Of a stretch of 64,000 bases of DNA, positions 11,358 to 21,836 are shown piece after piece. Where the stretch lies: contig OY998175.1 in the NCBI GenBank assembly GCA_963921935.1, positions 164,050,809 to 164,114,808 of the forward strand, given 5' to 3'. Position 1 is the first letter of the stretch, and each line of letters begins with the position of its first letter. The stretch comes from Galeruca laticollis. Taxonomy: Eukaryota; Arthropoda; Insecta; Coleoptera; Chrysomelidae. The notes under the pieces are model-generated. The model was not told the DNA's origin. It did not search any database and saw nothing but the letters and a program-made list of their open reading frames with translations. The translations under genes and the position numbers were made by a program.

Positions 11358-14108
11358 TATAGTTTATTTACGATAAAAAGACGATGATGTCATTTTTAGT
11401 TACTTTCCTGCTTATCAGAATAAATATTAATTTACCAACCGTGAATACAATTTATTCTCAACAGTCAGGGCAATTTACAGCTAATGGGTTGGCAAAACTT
11501 CAAGACGTTGTCAAATCAACTGGTAAAACTCCCCAGTTTGTTTTGACGTTTATTGACATTCGATCATCGACTAATATTTACAAGTTTTTTTGGTGCTTTT
11601 AAATTCATCACTTCTTTAAGATTAAAAAAACAGTTATTTTCATAACTAATTATTTAGGCAAATCTGCAGTGTGTGGTTAATAAAATGCCGAAGCATCTGA
11701 TCAGAAAATATCAAGAGATGGTAACATCTTTGTTGAGCTATGTTGAACGAGAATGCCGAAATGAGGGACCGCTTCTCCCGCTTACTGCTGTAAGAGACGT
11801 ATAGTATTCGCTATTTGTATTCATCATTATTAATATTATTGTTACATATTTAAATGTAAATGATTAGATGTTTTTAATGTTAGGTTAGGTTAATTAAACT
11901 TGATAATATATTATTCTTTCATAAATTGAAGTAATTATATTGTAGAGAGTTGCAGAAGCTTTACAACTTGTCGTTACCACTGTTAACCGTATTGCCGCCA
12001 AGCATAATAGAGGTGAACAGCCTAAAAACCCACCTAAAAAGAAACAACGCATTAAACCTACTGTTAAAATTGATAACTTTGATCAAAATGCTTTGCGAAT
12101 TGTTATATACGAAATGTATGGAAACAGTGAGTATATTGAATTTACTGTTTTATTTTATTCACAATTAACTAACAAACTCCAGGAGCGTGAACTCTTTAAT
12201 CGTTGTTTATCACTCTGGAAGATAGTGAAAAATATTGGATTCAAATACCAAAAAGATGATCCTCGTCGTGGTTTAATGGAGTTGCCACATATTGCGTTAG
12301 AACGTGTACATTTTCTGCATGAATATGTCAAGATAAAAAGGGAAGGTTTATATCAATTTGTGTTTTTGGATGAGACCTGGATATTTAAAGACGGTACTGT
12401 TGGACGTTCTTGGCAAGATTGGTGGTCCAAGATAATTGAATAATAATATTTAGCAATTAATTTATGATGTACTAACTTTCTGCCATTTTAAGACCTTTTT
12501 AAATATTTACTAGTCACACTATTTTATTTAAATCTATATAATTATTAATAGTTGTTTTGAGCTATGCAGTCTATCTAGGAAACGTAGTAGTAATTGGTTA
12601 TTTCCTTATTGTAGGTATATAGTATTGCATGCTGGTTCCTCTTCTGGACTTATTCCTGGAGCAGGACTGGTTTTTTCTTCCAAAAAACAAGATGGTGATT
12701 ACCACGGTGAAATGAACCGAGATTTTTAGCATTGGTTTGAATACAAGCTTTTAGTGAACTTGGAAGAACCTGCCACAATTGTAATGGATAATGCAAGTTA
12801 TCACAGTACAGTGATCAATAAAGTACCAATAAAAGCTACCAAAAAGGCTGATATACAGAACTGGTTGATACAAAATGATATTCCTTTTGAAAATACTTTC
12901 CTCAAAACCCAATTATTGAATTTAGTACAACGGTAAGTTGATATAAACATTTTTCAATATATTATGGTAATACTTAGATAACTTATTTTGTATAAATATA
13001 TGCATTTTTGTAGGAAAAAACCACCAACAGTATATGAAGCTGACATATTATCTGAAAAATATGGTCACAAAGTGCTTCGACTTCCCCCTTACCACTGTAT
13101 GTTCAACCCAATTGAAAATATTTGGGGCATAGTTAAAATTTTTAATAGAGACTATGTGGGAACTGATGGTTCTTCAACAGAACAAGCAATAGGTGTATGG
13201 AAAAAGTCTTTAGAAAAAGTGACCCCTGATATTTGATCAAAGACAGTAGAGCACACTGAAAAAATTATACAAGATGGGTGGGATAGGGAAGTAGTATTTG
13301 ATGGACAGGATGTACCTCCACTTATTATTAATTTTTCGACAGTGACGATGAAGATAGTGATGATTTTGTAGTGGAGTAGTGGAAATCTTGTGTTTTATTT
13401 TTTGTATATTTTTATCCAATTTGCATTATTTCCACCTTTTCAAAATCACTAATCACTATTATTAAATTAATTAGGTACAGTTATTTTATAATACACACAT
13501 TAAAACAACGACCACAGTATCTCTACATAAATAATACTGATAAAATGGGAGATTCTTTATTCTTATATCTTGTAACAAAATTTTATTTTGTGTATCTATG
13601 TTTTTCTTTTCCATTCTATTTTTATTATAATAAATATAATAGATATTGTATAAAGAAACAATATTTAAATTTGCATGAAGATGATTACAGCTTGTATTGA
13701 TTCCTTTTAGCGTAAACTCTTGCAGTGCTCTTGAAGATGGTTCTATAGAGCATAGAATAAGGTGTAAGGACCTACAGTTCGTCATTTAACCCTCTTCTAT
13801 GTAAAATAATTAAATGTTAATTCGAATATAGAATGATTGGTTACTATTTCTTGTATCTTATCCATAGTTTTTCATGAATAAATATTTATATTAAATTAAT
13901 CAAGCCTATCATACAAGCCTTTCATTTTTAAATAAATATTTTTGACTTACGCCCTACAAGGCACTGAACAATGAAAAAGAAGAACTGTCAATCTAACATC
14001 AGATTGACTTTTCTAGTTTTCGTTAAGTAGAGGAAAAAACTACAGCTTGGCAACATCACAATATTTTGTTTTGTAACGTCATCGTCTTTTCATCGTAAAT
14101 AAACTATA
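11358..14108. mobile_element. IS630/Tc1-mariner-type transposon with TIRs, about 2.75 kb
   Basis: The left end (11358-11393) and right end (14073-14108) are inverted copies: TATAGTTTATTTACGAT, then (A/G)AAAAGACGATGA. Both are flanked by TA, which fits the TA target duplication of this superfamily. The element carries one transposase gene on the plus strand. The TIR match is high although the gene holds a stop codon, which suggests moderate age. Confidence 0.85.
11684..13375 (+). pseudogene. Intron-containing IS630/mariner-type transposase, degenerate
   Basis: Exon-like pieces: ATG at 11684 to a GT donor after 11788 (MPKHLIRKYQEMV); from 11947, after TTGTAG, RVAEALQLVVTTVNRIAAKH (HTH region) to a GTGAGT donor near 12124; 12183-12440 with FVFLDETW (first Asp); from about 12616 IVLHAGSSSG and VMDNASYHS (second Asp, about 12784) to a GTAAGT donor near 12932; then 13015-13375 after TTTGTAG with RLPPYHCMFNPIENIW (catalytic Glu). 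So the Asp, Asp and Glu motifs are all visible. An in-frame TAG at 12727-12729 and a poor exon 2/3 junction indicate a non-functional copy. Related transposases occur at 50197-51472 and at the right edge of the window. Confidence 0.8.
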
Positions 14109-14109
14109 G

Positions 14110-15309
14110 GCACTTCTCATCCATTTGGATTAATATAATTTTGTGCCACATTGTAAATTCCAAGCATAGGTCAGAAAATGCGTATATTTTAAAAAAAATA
14201 TATTTACGCGTCAGTATCATACTTAATTATATTAATTGACCGCAAAATCATATAGATACCTTCAATAATTGATAATAATATTTATTCGTACCTTCATTTA
14301 CCAATTAAAATAGTAAATAATTATATTATAATTATCACAAGTTACCGTTACAACATTTTTTTAAACCATAATGATTTAAACGTTCAAAAGTGATAATACA
14401 TCGATGTTAGAGTTGGAGTTTTAATCTTCAAAATGATTTTTTTTCAGACATTTGCTTGCCTTATGTAAATACGCGTATGTGCGAAAGAAGAATGAGATTA
14501 GGCACCAAAATATACAGATTACAAGACCAAAGATTTGCCATTCCGGATTTTTTTAGCAAATTTTATATTTTCACATGTTAACCAATGCAGTAAAATAGAC
14601 AGTAGGAGATAATCTTCTGTTTCTACCTGCTGTGTGCAAGAGTAAGAGCCGGTTAGAGAAAGGAAATAAAAATGCATAGAGATTAGAGAACCAGCTATAT
14701 GATCACCAAAAACGTCAACTGTATTTGGAATTCACAAATACTGTGCACGTCACAACCAATTAGGTACATGAAATGTAACTTATGTCATTCGGACGATCAC
14801 ATATTAACATATCGAAACAATTGTCAATTTTTTAAAAAAATTTATGATTTTCTCATTATATCGTGGAATTACTTAGAAACAATTAGTTTCACTTATAACA
14901 TTAATTTTATTATTTTTTATGTTGGGAGAAGATAAAAGTCTATAGATTAGTTTCAGATGACTCTATTACAGTCAGATAAATTAAACCCATATTTACGTAG
15001 AAGAAAAACCTATCAAAATTAAACTAACTAAACTGATAATACTAATATTTTTAAATGACTATTTCACTAGAGTAAATTGATAACTGACAAAATTTGAAGG
15101 TTTTGAACTGGCAATTTTTTGTCTTGTCGCGGTAATTTTTTGACGTTTAATATATCAAATCTATGTGTATAAAATTCTATCACTCTGTGATAAAATTCAA
15201 TATAAAATTTTTGTTAGTGGTTTCTAAGGAAACTAAGTTGTTTATTTATTTATTTAACTGTCTAGAAATTATTAAAACTGTTTCAAAAATTTAAATAAGT
15301 ATTATTAAC
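14110..15309. other. No supported gene; includes one copy of a dispersed repeat
   Basis: AT-rich, with only spurious frames. The dispersed repeat copy at 14765-14900 is listed separately. The last 250 bases precede the Crypton ORF and may be its 5' UTR. Confidence 0.4.
14765..14900 (+). repeat. Dispersed palindrome-prone repeat family, copy a
   Basis: Shares ATGAAATGTAACTT, GAAACAATTGTCAATTTTTT and a (T)GTGGAATTA-TAGAAACA core with copies near 23885, 30570, 47610 (inverted) and 48390. No coding capacity. Confidence 0.7.
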
Positions 15310-16483
15310 ATGAATAATACAAGATTTGGAAATAATTCAATAAATGAAATAGAGAGTACAATTAAGCAAAGTATACCGCGAAATACAATGAAGACAAAAA
15401 AGTCTGCGTGGGAACAGTTTAGAATGTTTCCGGGCGCACGTAATTATACGTTAGAAAAGGATACTTCTGAACAAGTTATAGCAAAAATTATGGTTTTAAC
15501 ATGAAAAAAAGAGATGGAACTGATTATACTGAAGCTAGTGTGAAAACACTTTGGAATACGACTGCTCAAATGGTTCAGGAAAAATATTTTCTAGAGTTTA
15601 ACATCAAAATTGATCCATTTAAAGATATTACCATAAATTTGCTAGATTGGCCACGGATACAAAACGTAAAAAGCTTCAGGCTGAACCTGAAACCAGAAAA
15701 AGAAGTTCTAACACGTTTACCAAAGAAGAATTAATGGAAATGGTAGAAAGCTATTCTGAAGATAATCCTGATAGGTTACAAAAAAAGTTTTTTCATTTAT
15801 GTTCGTTCGAATTAGCATGGCGTGGAAATGAAGCTGCTAATTGTGATATTAATTACTTTAAAAAAGAATATGATAATAAAGGAAATTTTACTGGCAGGGT
15901 AGAATATAATCCAATATTTTCCAAAACGACACAAGGAGGATCAAAAGCTTTATCTGGCAGTAAGTGGCTGGTAAGAAATAATGCTAACAACAATTTGTGT
16001 CTCGTTTGTTTATTTTTAAAAATTATTGAAAAAAGAGAATCCAATCCTTATCTAACAACAACAAGATTATTTTTAACAGTACATCCAAATTGGGAGAAAG
16101 GAATATGGTACAAAAATTCACCATTGGGAATTAATACAATTTCAAAGTGGACGAAAATATCGGCAGAATCAATTGGTAAAATAAAAATAACCAATCATTC
16201 ACATAGAGCTTCTGCAATATCTGCATTAGCAAAAGAAGGAGTTGGTGAACAAGAAGTAATTAAGCTTACAGGACATTCTTCTGCCCATTCTTTGAAACCA
16301 TATTTACAATTAAATGAAGAACACCATTTCCAACTTATAGAGAACCTTCGAGAAAATAAAAATAAAGAAAAGGAATCCTCAGTTTCTAACTTAAATGCAT
16401 CACAGGTTATGGTGCAAAACAATCATCAAAATAATGCTACAACGTACAATTATAATAATTGTACTTTTTACATAAATAAGTAA
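15310..16483 (+). pseudogene. Crypton-type tyrosine recombinase (KIAA1958/DUF3504-like), frameshifted
   Basis: Three overlapping frames form one protein. 15310-15504 carries the N-terminal helical domain (MKTKKSAWEQFRMF); 15501-15734 is the core-binding part (TEASVKTLWNTTAQMVQEKY); 15647-16483 is the catalytic domain. In the last, the tyrosine-recombinase set is complete: first Arg in LAWRGNEAA (about 15817), H-x-x-R in NHSHRASAISAL (about 16195), and G-H with the nucleophile Tyr in TGHSSAHSLKPYLQ (about 16270-16310). A basic Lys/Glu stretch and an Asn-rich tail follow. Two frameshifts near 15500 and 15650 break the gene, but the catalytic domain is open. A large hairpin lies 104 bp after the stop. 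A truncated relative lies at 49458-49712. Confidence 0.85.
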
Positions 16484-16586
16484 TTTTTTTTCATAATGTT
16501 ATTATTTTTTTGGCTTTGTATAATTGAAGTTTGCAATAAATAAAACGTTTAAACATATGATTTTTTAGTTTTTCTCTCGTGAAATA

Positions 16587-16820
16587 GTCATGTCGAATAC
16601 CACTCGATTAAAAATTTTGTTAGGTAAAATTTTTCTCTTGTCGTATTCAAGTATGTTGCTTTTAGGTAATTTTGCTCATGACATTTAATCCAAAACCACT
16701 CGCCTGACGGCTCGTGGTTTTGTTAAAAATGTCATTCGCAAAATTGCCAAGCAACAAACTTTCATGACAATCGAAAAATTTTGCCGACAAAATTTTCACT
16801 CTCGTGGTATTATATATGAC
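16587..16820. repeat. Large inverted repeat (hairpin) 3' of the Crypton ORF
   Basis: The left arm, 16587-16706, pairs with the right arm, 16708-16820, with few mismatches and almost no loop (centre GCCTGACGGC). The arms include AATACCACTCG / CGTGGTATT and AAAACCACTCG / CGTGGTTTT pairs. The hairpin lies at the same relative place as the one at 49321-49437 and shares ATTCG followed by AAATTGC with it. Confidence 0.85.
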
Positions 16821-16934
16821 AAAATTTCAATAACGACGTTAACAAGCGCCAACTAAATATCTAGTCACACTCGATACAATAATAGTTTAAGGAAAGTATT
16901 ATATATTTTCCAACAATTAATAGATTCCACAAAG

Positions 16935-17240
16935 TACGGGTTCAAACAGTAAATTTTCTTCTATTGTCTCTTTCCATCTTTTTGTGGTTCTTCTTCTTTG
17001 TCTAGGCCAGATCGGGATTAATTCTATAATCTACTTGATCATTTTGTCTGCTGATTTTGCCCATCGTAATATTTTTGCTTTTATGAATCTTATTATGTTT
17101 CCGTCTTCCAGTCCATTCTCTACTTTTTTATTACTTTTGCGTCTTACCGTTTCATCTCTTGTAGTGTCTGTTCCCAGAATTATTCTCATTTTTTTTTGCT
17201 CTAATATTTTAAGACGTGTGTTGCTCGTGCTACTTCTCAA
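16935..17240 (-). pseudogene. LINE C-terminal fragment
   Basis: Minus-strand reading gives TRLKILEQKKMRIILGTDT then IIRFIKAKILRWAKSADKM, matching the LINE post-RT motifs RLRIFERKILRKIYGP and IVRFIKSQRLRWAGHVERM. It directly abuts the Harbinger relic at about 17245 and probably truncated it. Confidence 0.75.
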
Positions 17241-17507
17241 ACGGAGGAAAGCAATGAAGCAAAGGGAGGCTCGATGGAAAAATCGACGGTTCTGGGTTCA
17301 TCCTTTGGTACAAACTAGATATTTGGAAGTCGCGTTTTATATACAATTTGACAAATTAGTTGAACAAGAAGAAACAATTTTCAATTATTTTCGCATGACC
17401 TACAATAATTTCAGGATGTTAGTAGAAAGTCTTTCAGCATCTATAAGGAAAAAATACATTATTTGACGAAGGTCTTTTGTTTTTAATGTATTTTATTAAT
17501 GTTAATA

Positions 17508-17749
17508 CACCCAGCAGATGTAACTGACATGAAGAAGGCCGTATCTTAATCCGGTTCTGTTGGCAGTGCCGGTGGTTGATAAGTTACAACTAAAGTTTTT
17601 AAAATTGCTGTGTCCGTTTCATCCATTGAAGATACTTTTCTTCGTTTTGAAGCACAAGAAGCTCTAGGTGTCTGTTCAAATACTATTTCATCATCCCTTA
17701 TTGCTGCTTTTTCAGCGTTGTTTTCTGAAATACTGGCTTCTGTGTCATC
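17508..17749 (-). pseudogene. MADF/BESS-type protein, C-terminal exon of the Harbinger relic
   Basis: The minus strand gives one frame: DDTEASISENNAEKAAIRDD, then ASKRRKVSSMDETDTAILKT, then a TAA, then DTAFFMSVTSAG in the same frame. The basic KRRK segment, the acidic spacer and the C-terminal hydrophobic piece are those of the accessory DNA-binding protein of Harbinger elements. It sits inside the gap of the transposase gene on the other strand. Confidence 0.7.
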
Positions 17750-18689
17750 TTATTCAAGTACCTTCAATAAAAATTGCAGTGATCAAAGTATATGTACTTC
17801 ATTGTACGTTTGTCGCCACTTTTCTTTTCTATTGATTTTGCAAATGCGCCTCTAATGTGTTTCTATTTGTCATTAATGGCTTTGCCTGCAAATAATGAGC
17901 TTATTGAAATATGCAAGTTAATTTTTAGGTTAAAGAAAGTAAAATATTTTATTATTTACAGGACAGGTACCTCGCTAGTGGAAACTCATTTACAGATTTT
18001 CACTATGCTTAAAAATAGGTATCTCAAGTATAACTGAAATTGTTCGAATGGTTTGTTGGCAGCTATGGATTCATTTTAAAGAAGAATACCTGCCCATACT
18101 TTCAGAGCAAGATTGGCCAAATATTTCACAAAATTTTCAGAGAATGTCACATTTTCCACATTGTATTGGCGCTGTGGACGGTAAACATATTAGGGTACAA
18201 AAATTTCGTGGAAGTGGTTCGATGAACTTAAATTACAAACATTACTTTGCTATAGTTATGTGGCAGACTCTGACTATAAACTTATATACGTTGATATAGG
18301 GGCATACGGAAAAGATTGCAATTAATTCTTCAGTTTTCCAAGAAACTGTGTTTTGAAAGAAAATGAAAAATAACTCTCTGAATATTCTTAATGAAACTCT
18401 TTGGCAGGGACAAATATTAGTTTGCAATTCGTTTTAGTCTGAGATGAGGCATTGCCGTTGAATGAAAGTTTGTTAGAACCTTTGGAGGTCATAATCTGAC
18501 TGTAATTAAAAGAATTTTTAATTATCGTTTAACACGAGCACGAATATTTGTAGAATGTACATTTGGTATAATGAGCAACAAATAGCAAATTTTTCATAGA
18601 CCACTAAATGTTTCTAAAACATTTGCAAAGGATATTGTAATACCTACAGTAATTTTAGATAACATAGTTCATCAAAAAGATGGCCTAAC

Positions 18690-18866
18690 CTAATTCAATT
18701 ATTTCAATAATTCATTTAGAAAAATAATTAGGAGAAATTCTTTCAATAACAATAGGTATGAAACTTTGATTAGATCCACAAATTTCTGAGCATTGACCGA
18801 AAAATAAACCTGAACGATTAATAGAAAATCTTGTTTGGTTTAGGCGTCCTGGAGTTCCATCAAGCT
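18690..18866 (-). other. NUMT: nuclear copy of mitochondrial cox2 (C-terminal part)
   Basis: The minus strand encodes LDGTPGRLNQTRFSINRSGL, then FFGQCSEICGSNQSFIPIVI, then ERISPNYFSK. This is the copper-site region and C-terminus of cytochrome c oxidase subunit II, including the Cys-x3-Cys motif. The next codon is TGA followed by an open IIEIIE, which makes sense only if TGA is Trp (invertebrate mitochondrial code). About 177 bp lies within the Harbinger relic, so the transfer came after that element inserted, or was joined to it later. Confidence 0.92.
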
Positions 18867-19099
18867 TTCGTACAACAGGCAAGGGGTGTAAGAGGTGGAA
18901 CACAGGAAAACGGCATACGGAACGAATTTGCCAATTATTTTGTGAGTTCCGCGGGAGCTTTACCTTGGCAAGTGAACAAAATTTGATGTACTTTATTATT
19001 ACTGCAAAAATTTATTCAACTAACTTTTTATTTACCTACCTATACTGTATATTTATACTTTTTGAGTCAATAAACGTATTTAATTAGAAAATCAGTTAC

Positions 19100-19294
19100 C
19101 TCTATTTTATTTTTTTCGTTTGAGAAGTTTTCCAAATCTTCTATTAAAAAGTTATAAATTTCAGCCCATGCATTGTTTTTCTCTATTTTGTCTTTATAAT
19201 CGTCCTGGGTTTTATCCCATAGATAGGGCCTTTATTCTATTAACTCTACCAGAGTTAATGGATCAAACAAAAATTTAGATGTTTTCTTTGACAT
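19100..19294 (-). pseudogene. MADF-domain protein, first exon of the Harbinger relic
   Basis: ATG at 19294 (minus) starts MSKKTSKFLFDPLTLVELIE, then an in-frame TAA, then RPYLWDKTQDDYKDKIEKNN, AWAEI and a charged tail, ending at a GTAACT donor after 19100. This is the MADF core (LIxLIExxPxLWDK, then the central W-A-x-I). Only one stop breaks 65 codons, so the exon has been kept better than the transposase. Confidence 0.75.
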
Positions 19295-19594
19295 CACAAC
19301 ACTGTTTGAAAATATGTTGCGATTTATTTTTGCTACAAGTGTGAAAACGTGCAAATGCTTGCATTGCATGGAGCATCGGCTCTCAAACTTTTTTGATGAC
19401 GGCACACTTTTGGAAAGCGAAATTCTTGTAGGAACCCTACAATAAAACAATTGTTTTTAAAAATGTATTCTTTATTAATAAGCATAATAAAAGTACAATG
19501 TAACAGTTACTACTTACTTTACTTACTATGTAACAAGTATAACAATAGAAGATATTAAAAAAGAGAAAAATATAACTAATGGGAGGTATGAAAC

Positions 19595-19961
19595 GAGGTT
19601 GGTAAATTGCGTACAGCGGTCAGTTTGTTGCCAGGTATACCCAAAATGTTTCTTTCTTATAGGTAAATTGTGCACAAGTGACCCTAAAGAGGGTAGGTAA
19701 ATCGCATACAACTTTCTACCGATTCCACGAATTTTAAAAGTTAGGTTAGGTTAGGTTAGATAGTTTACAAGAAGTGTTCTTTTCATCAACTTTTATTCGT
19801 TGATTATATTAGAAATAAAAAGTTTTGAGGTATACCGGACTAAGGATACAATTTTACCGCTGTGCGCAATTTACCTATACAGAGACTTAATCCCTTGGCT
19901 GCAACTACCTGACGAACCCTTGGGAAGTTTCATGACCACTGTGCGCAATTTACCTACGCCC
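19595..19961. mobile_element. MULE-type MITE, 367 bp, with 9-bp TSD
   Basis: It is flanked by perfect direct repeats GTATGAAAC at 19586-19594 and 19962-19970. The ends are inverted: GAGGTTGGTAAATTGCGTAC on the left and GGGCGTAGGTAAATTGCGCA on the right strand. The GTAAATTGCG motif recurs inside, near both ends. There is no coding capacity. A 9-bp duplication and GGG-type ends point to Mutator-like mobilisation. The full-size MULE at 48588 starts with the similar GGGCGTATGTAAACTGCGG. Confidence 0.88.
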
Positions 19962-19984
19962 GTATGAAACTGTTTTTTTTTTAT

Positions 19985-21434
19985 TTTACATCAACTGGTT
20001 GATGTCAGGTTTGATAGAAGACAGTTGAAGTCTCATATCAGGTTCGGCATCCATTCTATTGCGGTATTTTGTTTTTGTGGCTGCATAGGTAGAGAATCCT
20101 GTTTCGCACAAATATGTTGTTGGAAACGGAAAAAGAATATTCAGAGCCATTTTGGCAAGTATTGGATAATTATCTCGAATTCTGCACCAAAAATCGTTGA
20201 GAGGAGAGGACTTGTATCTGATGACATTTCTAAAAGAGATTCATATATATCGTTTGACATACTTTCGGGCTTTTGCAAGTTGGGTCAAAAAGGATTATGA
20301 ATCCATTAATTCAGTTTCTTTTTTGTTTTCTGTTCTTCGGGAAAATACCTCTCAAAACATGCGTGCATCAAAGTGAGATATGGGACCAATTTTTCAAATA
20401 CATCATCATGGAACATTTCTGAGTCGTTATCGACAACAAGCTCACTGAGTACCGTGAAGCTTTCTATTTTTCTTTCACCAACTCAAATAACTCAAAAATC
20501 TAACTTTCTTTTGAAGGCATTTATTTTGATACATGCCTGGAACACGGTTGTCTGTTTACCTTACAGTGATAAATTGAATTGGTTCAGTTTTTGAAAGATA
20601 TCCGCCATAAAAGACAGTCGGAACGACAAAGTTTGATCATACAAACGATCTTTCAAATTAAAAGAAGTATCTGAAAGAAACATTTGTAACTCGGCTCTAA
20701 GTTCAAATAGCCTTGTTAAAGTTTTAACCCGAGACAGCCATCGCACTTCTGTATGAAGCAGCAGTGTTTTATATTTGCTGCCATAATCACACAATAATGA
20801 GAACAATCGGGATTGTAGTGGTCGTGATTTGATAAAATTAATTATTTTTACGGCCTCATCCATAACTAATTTTAAATTTGACGGCATTTTCTTCATCGCA
20901 AGTGCTTGTTTATGCAGGAAACAATGGTTGGAAGTACAATTGAGCGCTTTATTTTTTGTTAGTGAAACTGCTCCTGCTGTTTTACCCGTCATCGCCTTGG
21001 CCCCGTCTGTACAAATGTCAATGCAATCATTCCACTGAGATTTTCTTCAAAAAATATATTTATTTTATTAAAAATTTCTTCTCCGGTAGTGTTTGTGGGC
21101 AGCGATGAACACATAAGCATGTCTTCTTCAAAAGAACTTTCATATGGATATCTCACGATAACCAGCAAGAAAGCCAGACCAGCGACATCAGACGACTCAT
21201 CAATTTGCAAGACGAATCGTATTTTTTTTTTGTAGACGTGTAACTAGTTCTTGTTTGGCGTATCTTGCCAGATCATGAATTCTCCGTGAAACAGTATCGT
21301 CTGATAGCGGCACAGTAGAAAGATGCTTTGCAGATTTTTTATCAAGCATACATTCTATTATGTCTAACACACATGGCTTTATTAAATTCTCAGCGATAGG
21401 GTGTGCTTCGCCTGCTTGTGCAATGCGATAGCTA
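19985..21434 (-). pseudogene. hAT transposase relic
   Basis: Minus-strand pieces in family order: SYRIAQAGEAHPIAENLIKP (from 21434), LSDDTVSRRIHDLARYAKQ, LQIDESSDVAGLAFLLV (about 21210-21160, first Asp region), CTDGAKAMTGKTAGAV (about 21010-20965), CFLHKQALAMKKMP, HTEVRWLSRVKTLTRLFEL (the W of the RW motif), then FPTTYLCETGFSTYAATKTK (about 20130-20060, dimerisation region) to a stop near 19985. The middle part 20561-20992 is fully open over 143 codons, while the rest carries frameshifts. A few codons (RASYLV) that seem to precede SYRIAQ lie on the far side of the foldback, at 23677 onward. Confidence 0.85.
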
Positions 21435-21836
21435 ATAGTCGAGGCGATGAAGCACTAAAAAGGCCAAAGATAGGAAATCTTTTAGTACAACACGCATCGG
21501 AATGCGGTTTTTTGCATTCGCTTTCAAAAATTATTTATACCATTCCTAACTACTTTCTACCTATTACAAACCGGAAGTTGCATTGCTGCTGCCAAAAATG
21601 CATTCAAAAAATGCATTTTCTAAGAGGCCTTTTGGAAAATTTCATAACTTTGTAAATAAGAGTCAGAATTGGCCCAAGTTGGGTACCCAGGAGTTTTTGA
21701 GGTCGCTGATCACGATTATGATGTTCGAATTGACCCCCCGATCACCTGGAGCTCAGGAACGCCGCCGAAGCTCATCTCCGTGGGACTATTCTGAACTTCA
21801 TGCGAGGAAGGAGAGAAACTCGGCATCCGGAGTTTT

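Larger units (their letters stand above)
17250..18985 (+). pseudogene. Harbinger transposase relic
   Basis: The 5' part (17250-17466) reads WKNRRFWVHPLVQTRY and FRMTYNNFRMLVESLS, the N-terminal region of Harbinger nucleases. After a gap that holds the antisense MADF exon, a TTTACAG acceptor-like site precedes RYLASGNSFTDFHYA (about 17967). Then come EEYLPILSEQDWPNI and CIGAVDGKHI (first Asp, about 18165-18190), YVDIGAYGKD, DEALPLNESLLEPFGGHN (second Asp region), FNYRLTRARIFVECTFGIM (Glu, about 18515-18575), and the tail GALPWQVNKI ending near 18985. Many stops and frameshifts are present. The interruption precedes the RYLASGNS motif here, whereas the intron in the intact copy falls after it. 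Confidence 0.85.
17245..19300. mobile_element. PIF/Harbinger element relic with antisense MADF gene
   Basis: It has the same gene order as the intact Harbinger at 60597-63910, in the opposite orientation: transposase 5' part (+), MADF C-terminal exon (-), transposase 3' part (+), MADF N-terminal exon (-). Terminal repeats are not recognisable. A LINE fragment abuts the left side and a hAT terminus lies near 19372 on the right. A cox2 NUMT interrupts the 3' part of the transposase. Confidence 0.8.
19372..21434 (-). mobile_element. hAT element (ZBED5/SCAND3-like), 3' part with terminal sequence
   Basis: The transposase relic lies on the minus strand (next entry). The outer end near 19372 reads CGGCTCTCAAACTTTTTTG followed by a GGCACAC block, a terminus type typical of this hAT group. 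The element is interrupted by a 367-bp MITE (19595-19961) and, near the transposase N-terminus, by the 2.24-kb foldback element starting at 21435. The far terminus was not found. Confidence 0.75.

Noticed and set aside
15853..16422. Minus-strand frames opposite the recombinase
   Set aside because: Shadows of the Crypton catalytic domain on the plus strand.
18712..18903. Minus-strand 63-codon frame first considered as a real nuclear gene
   Set aside because: It is the C-terminal part of mitochondrial COX2, with a TGA that requires the mitochondrial code, so it is a NUMT.
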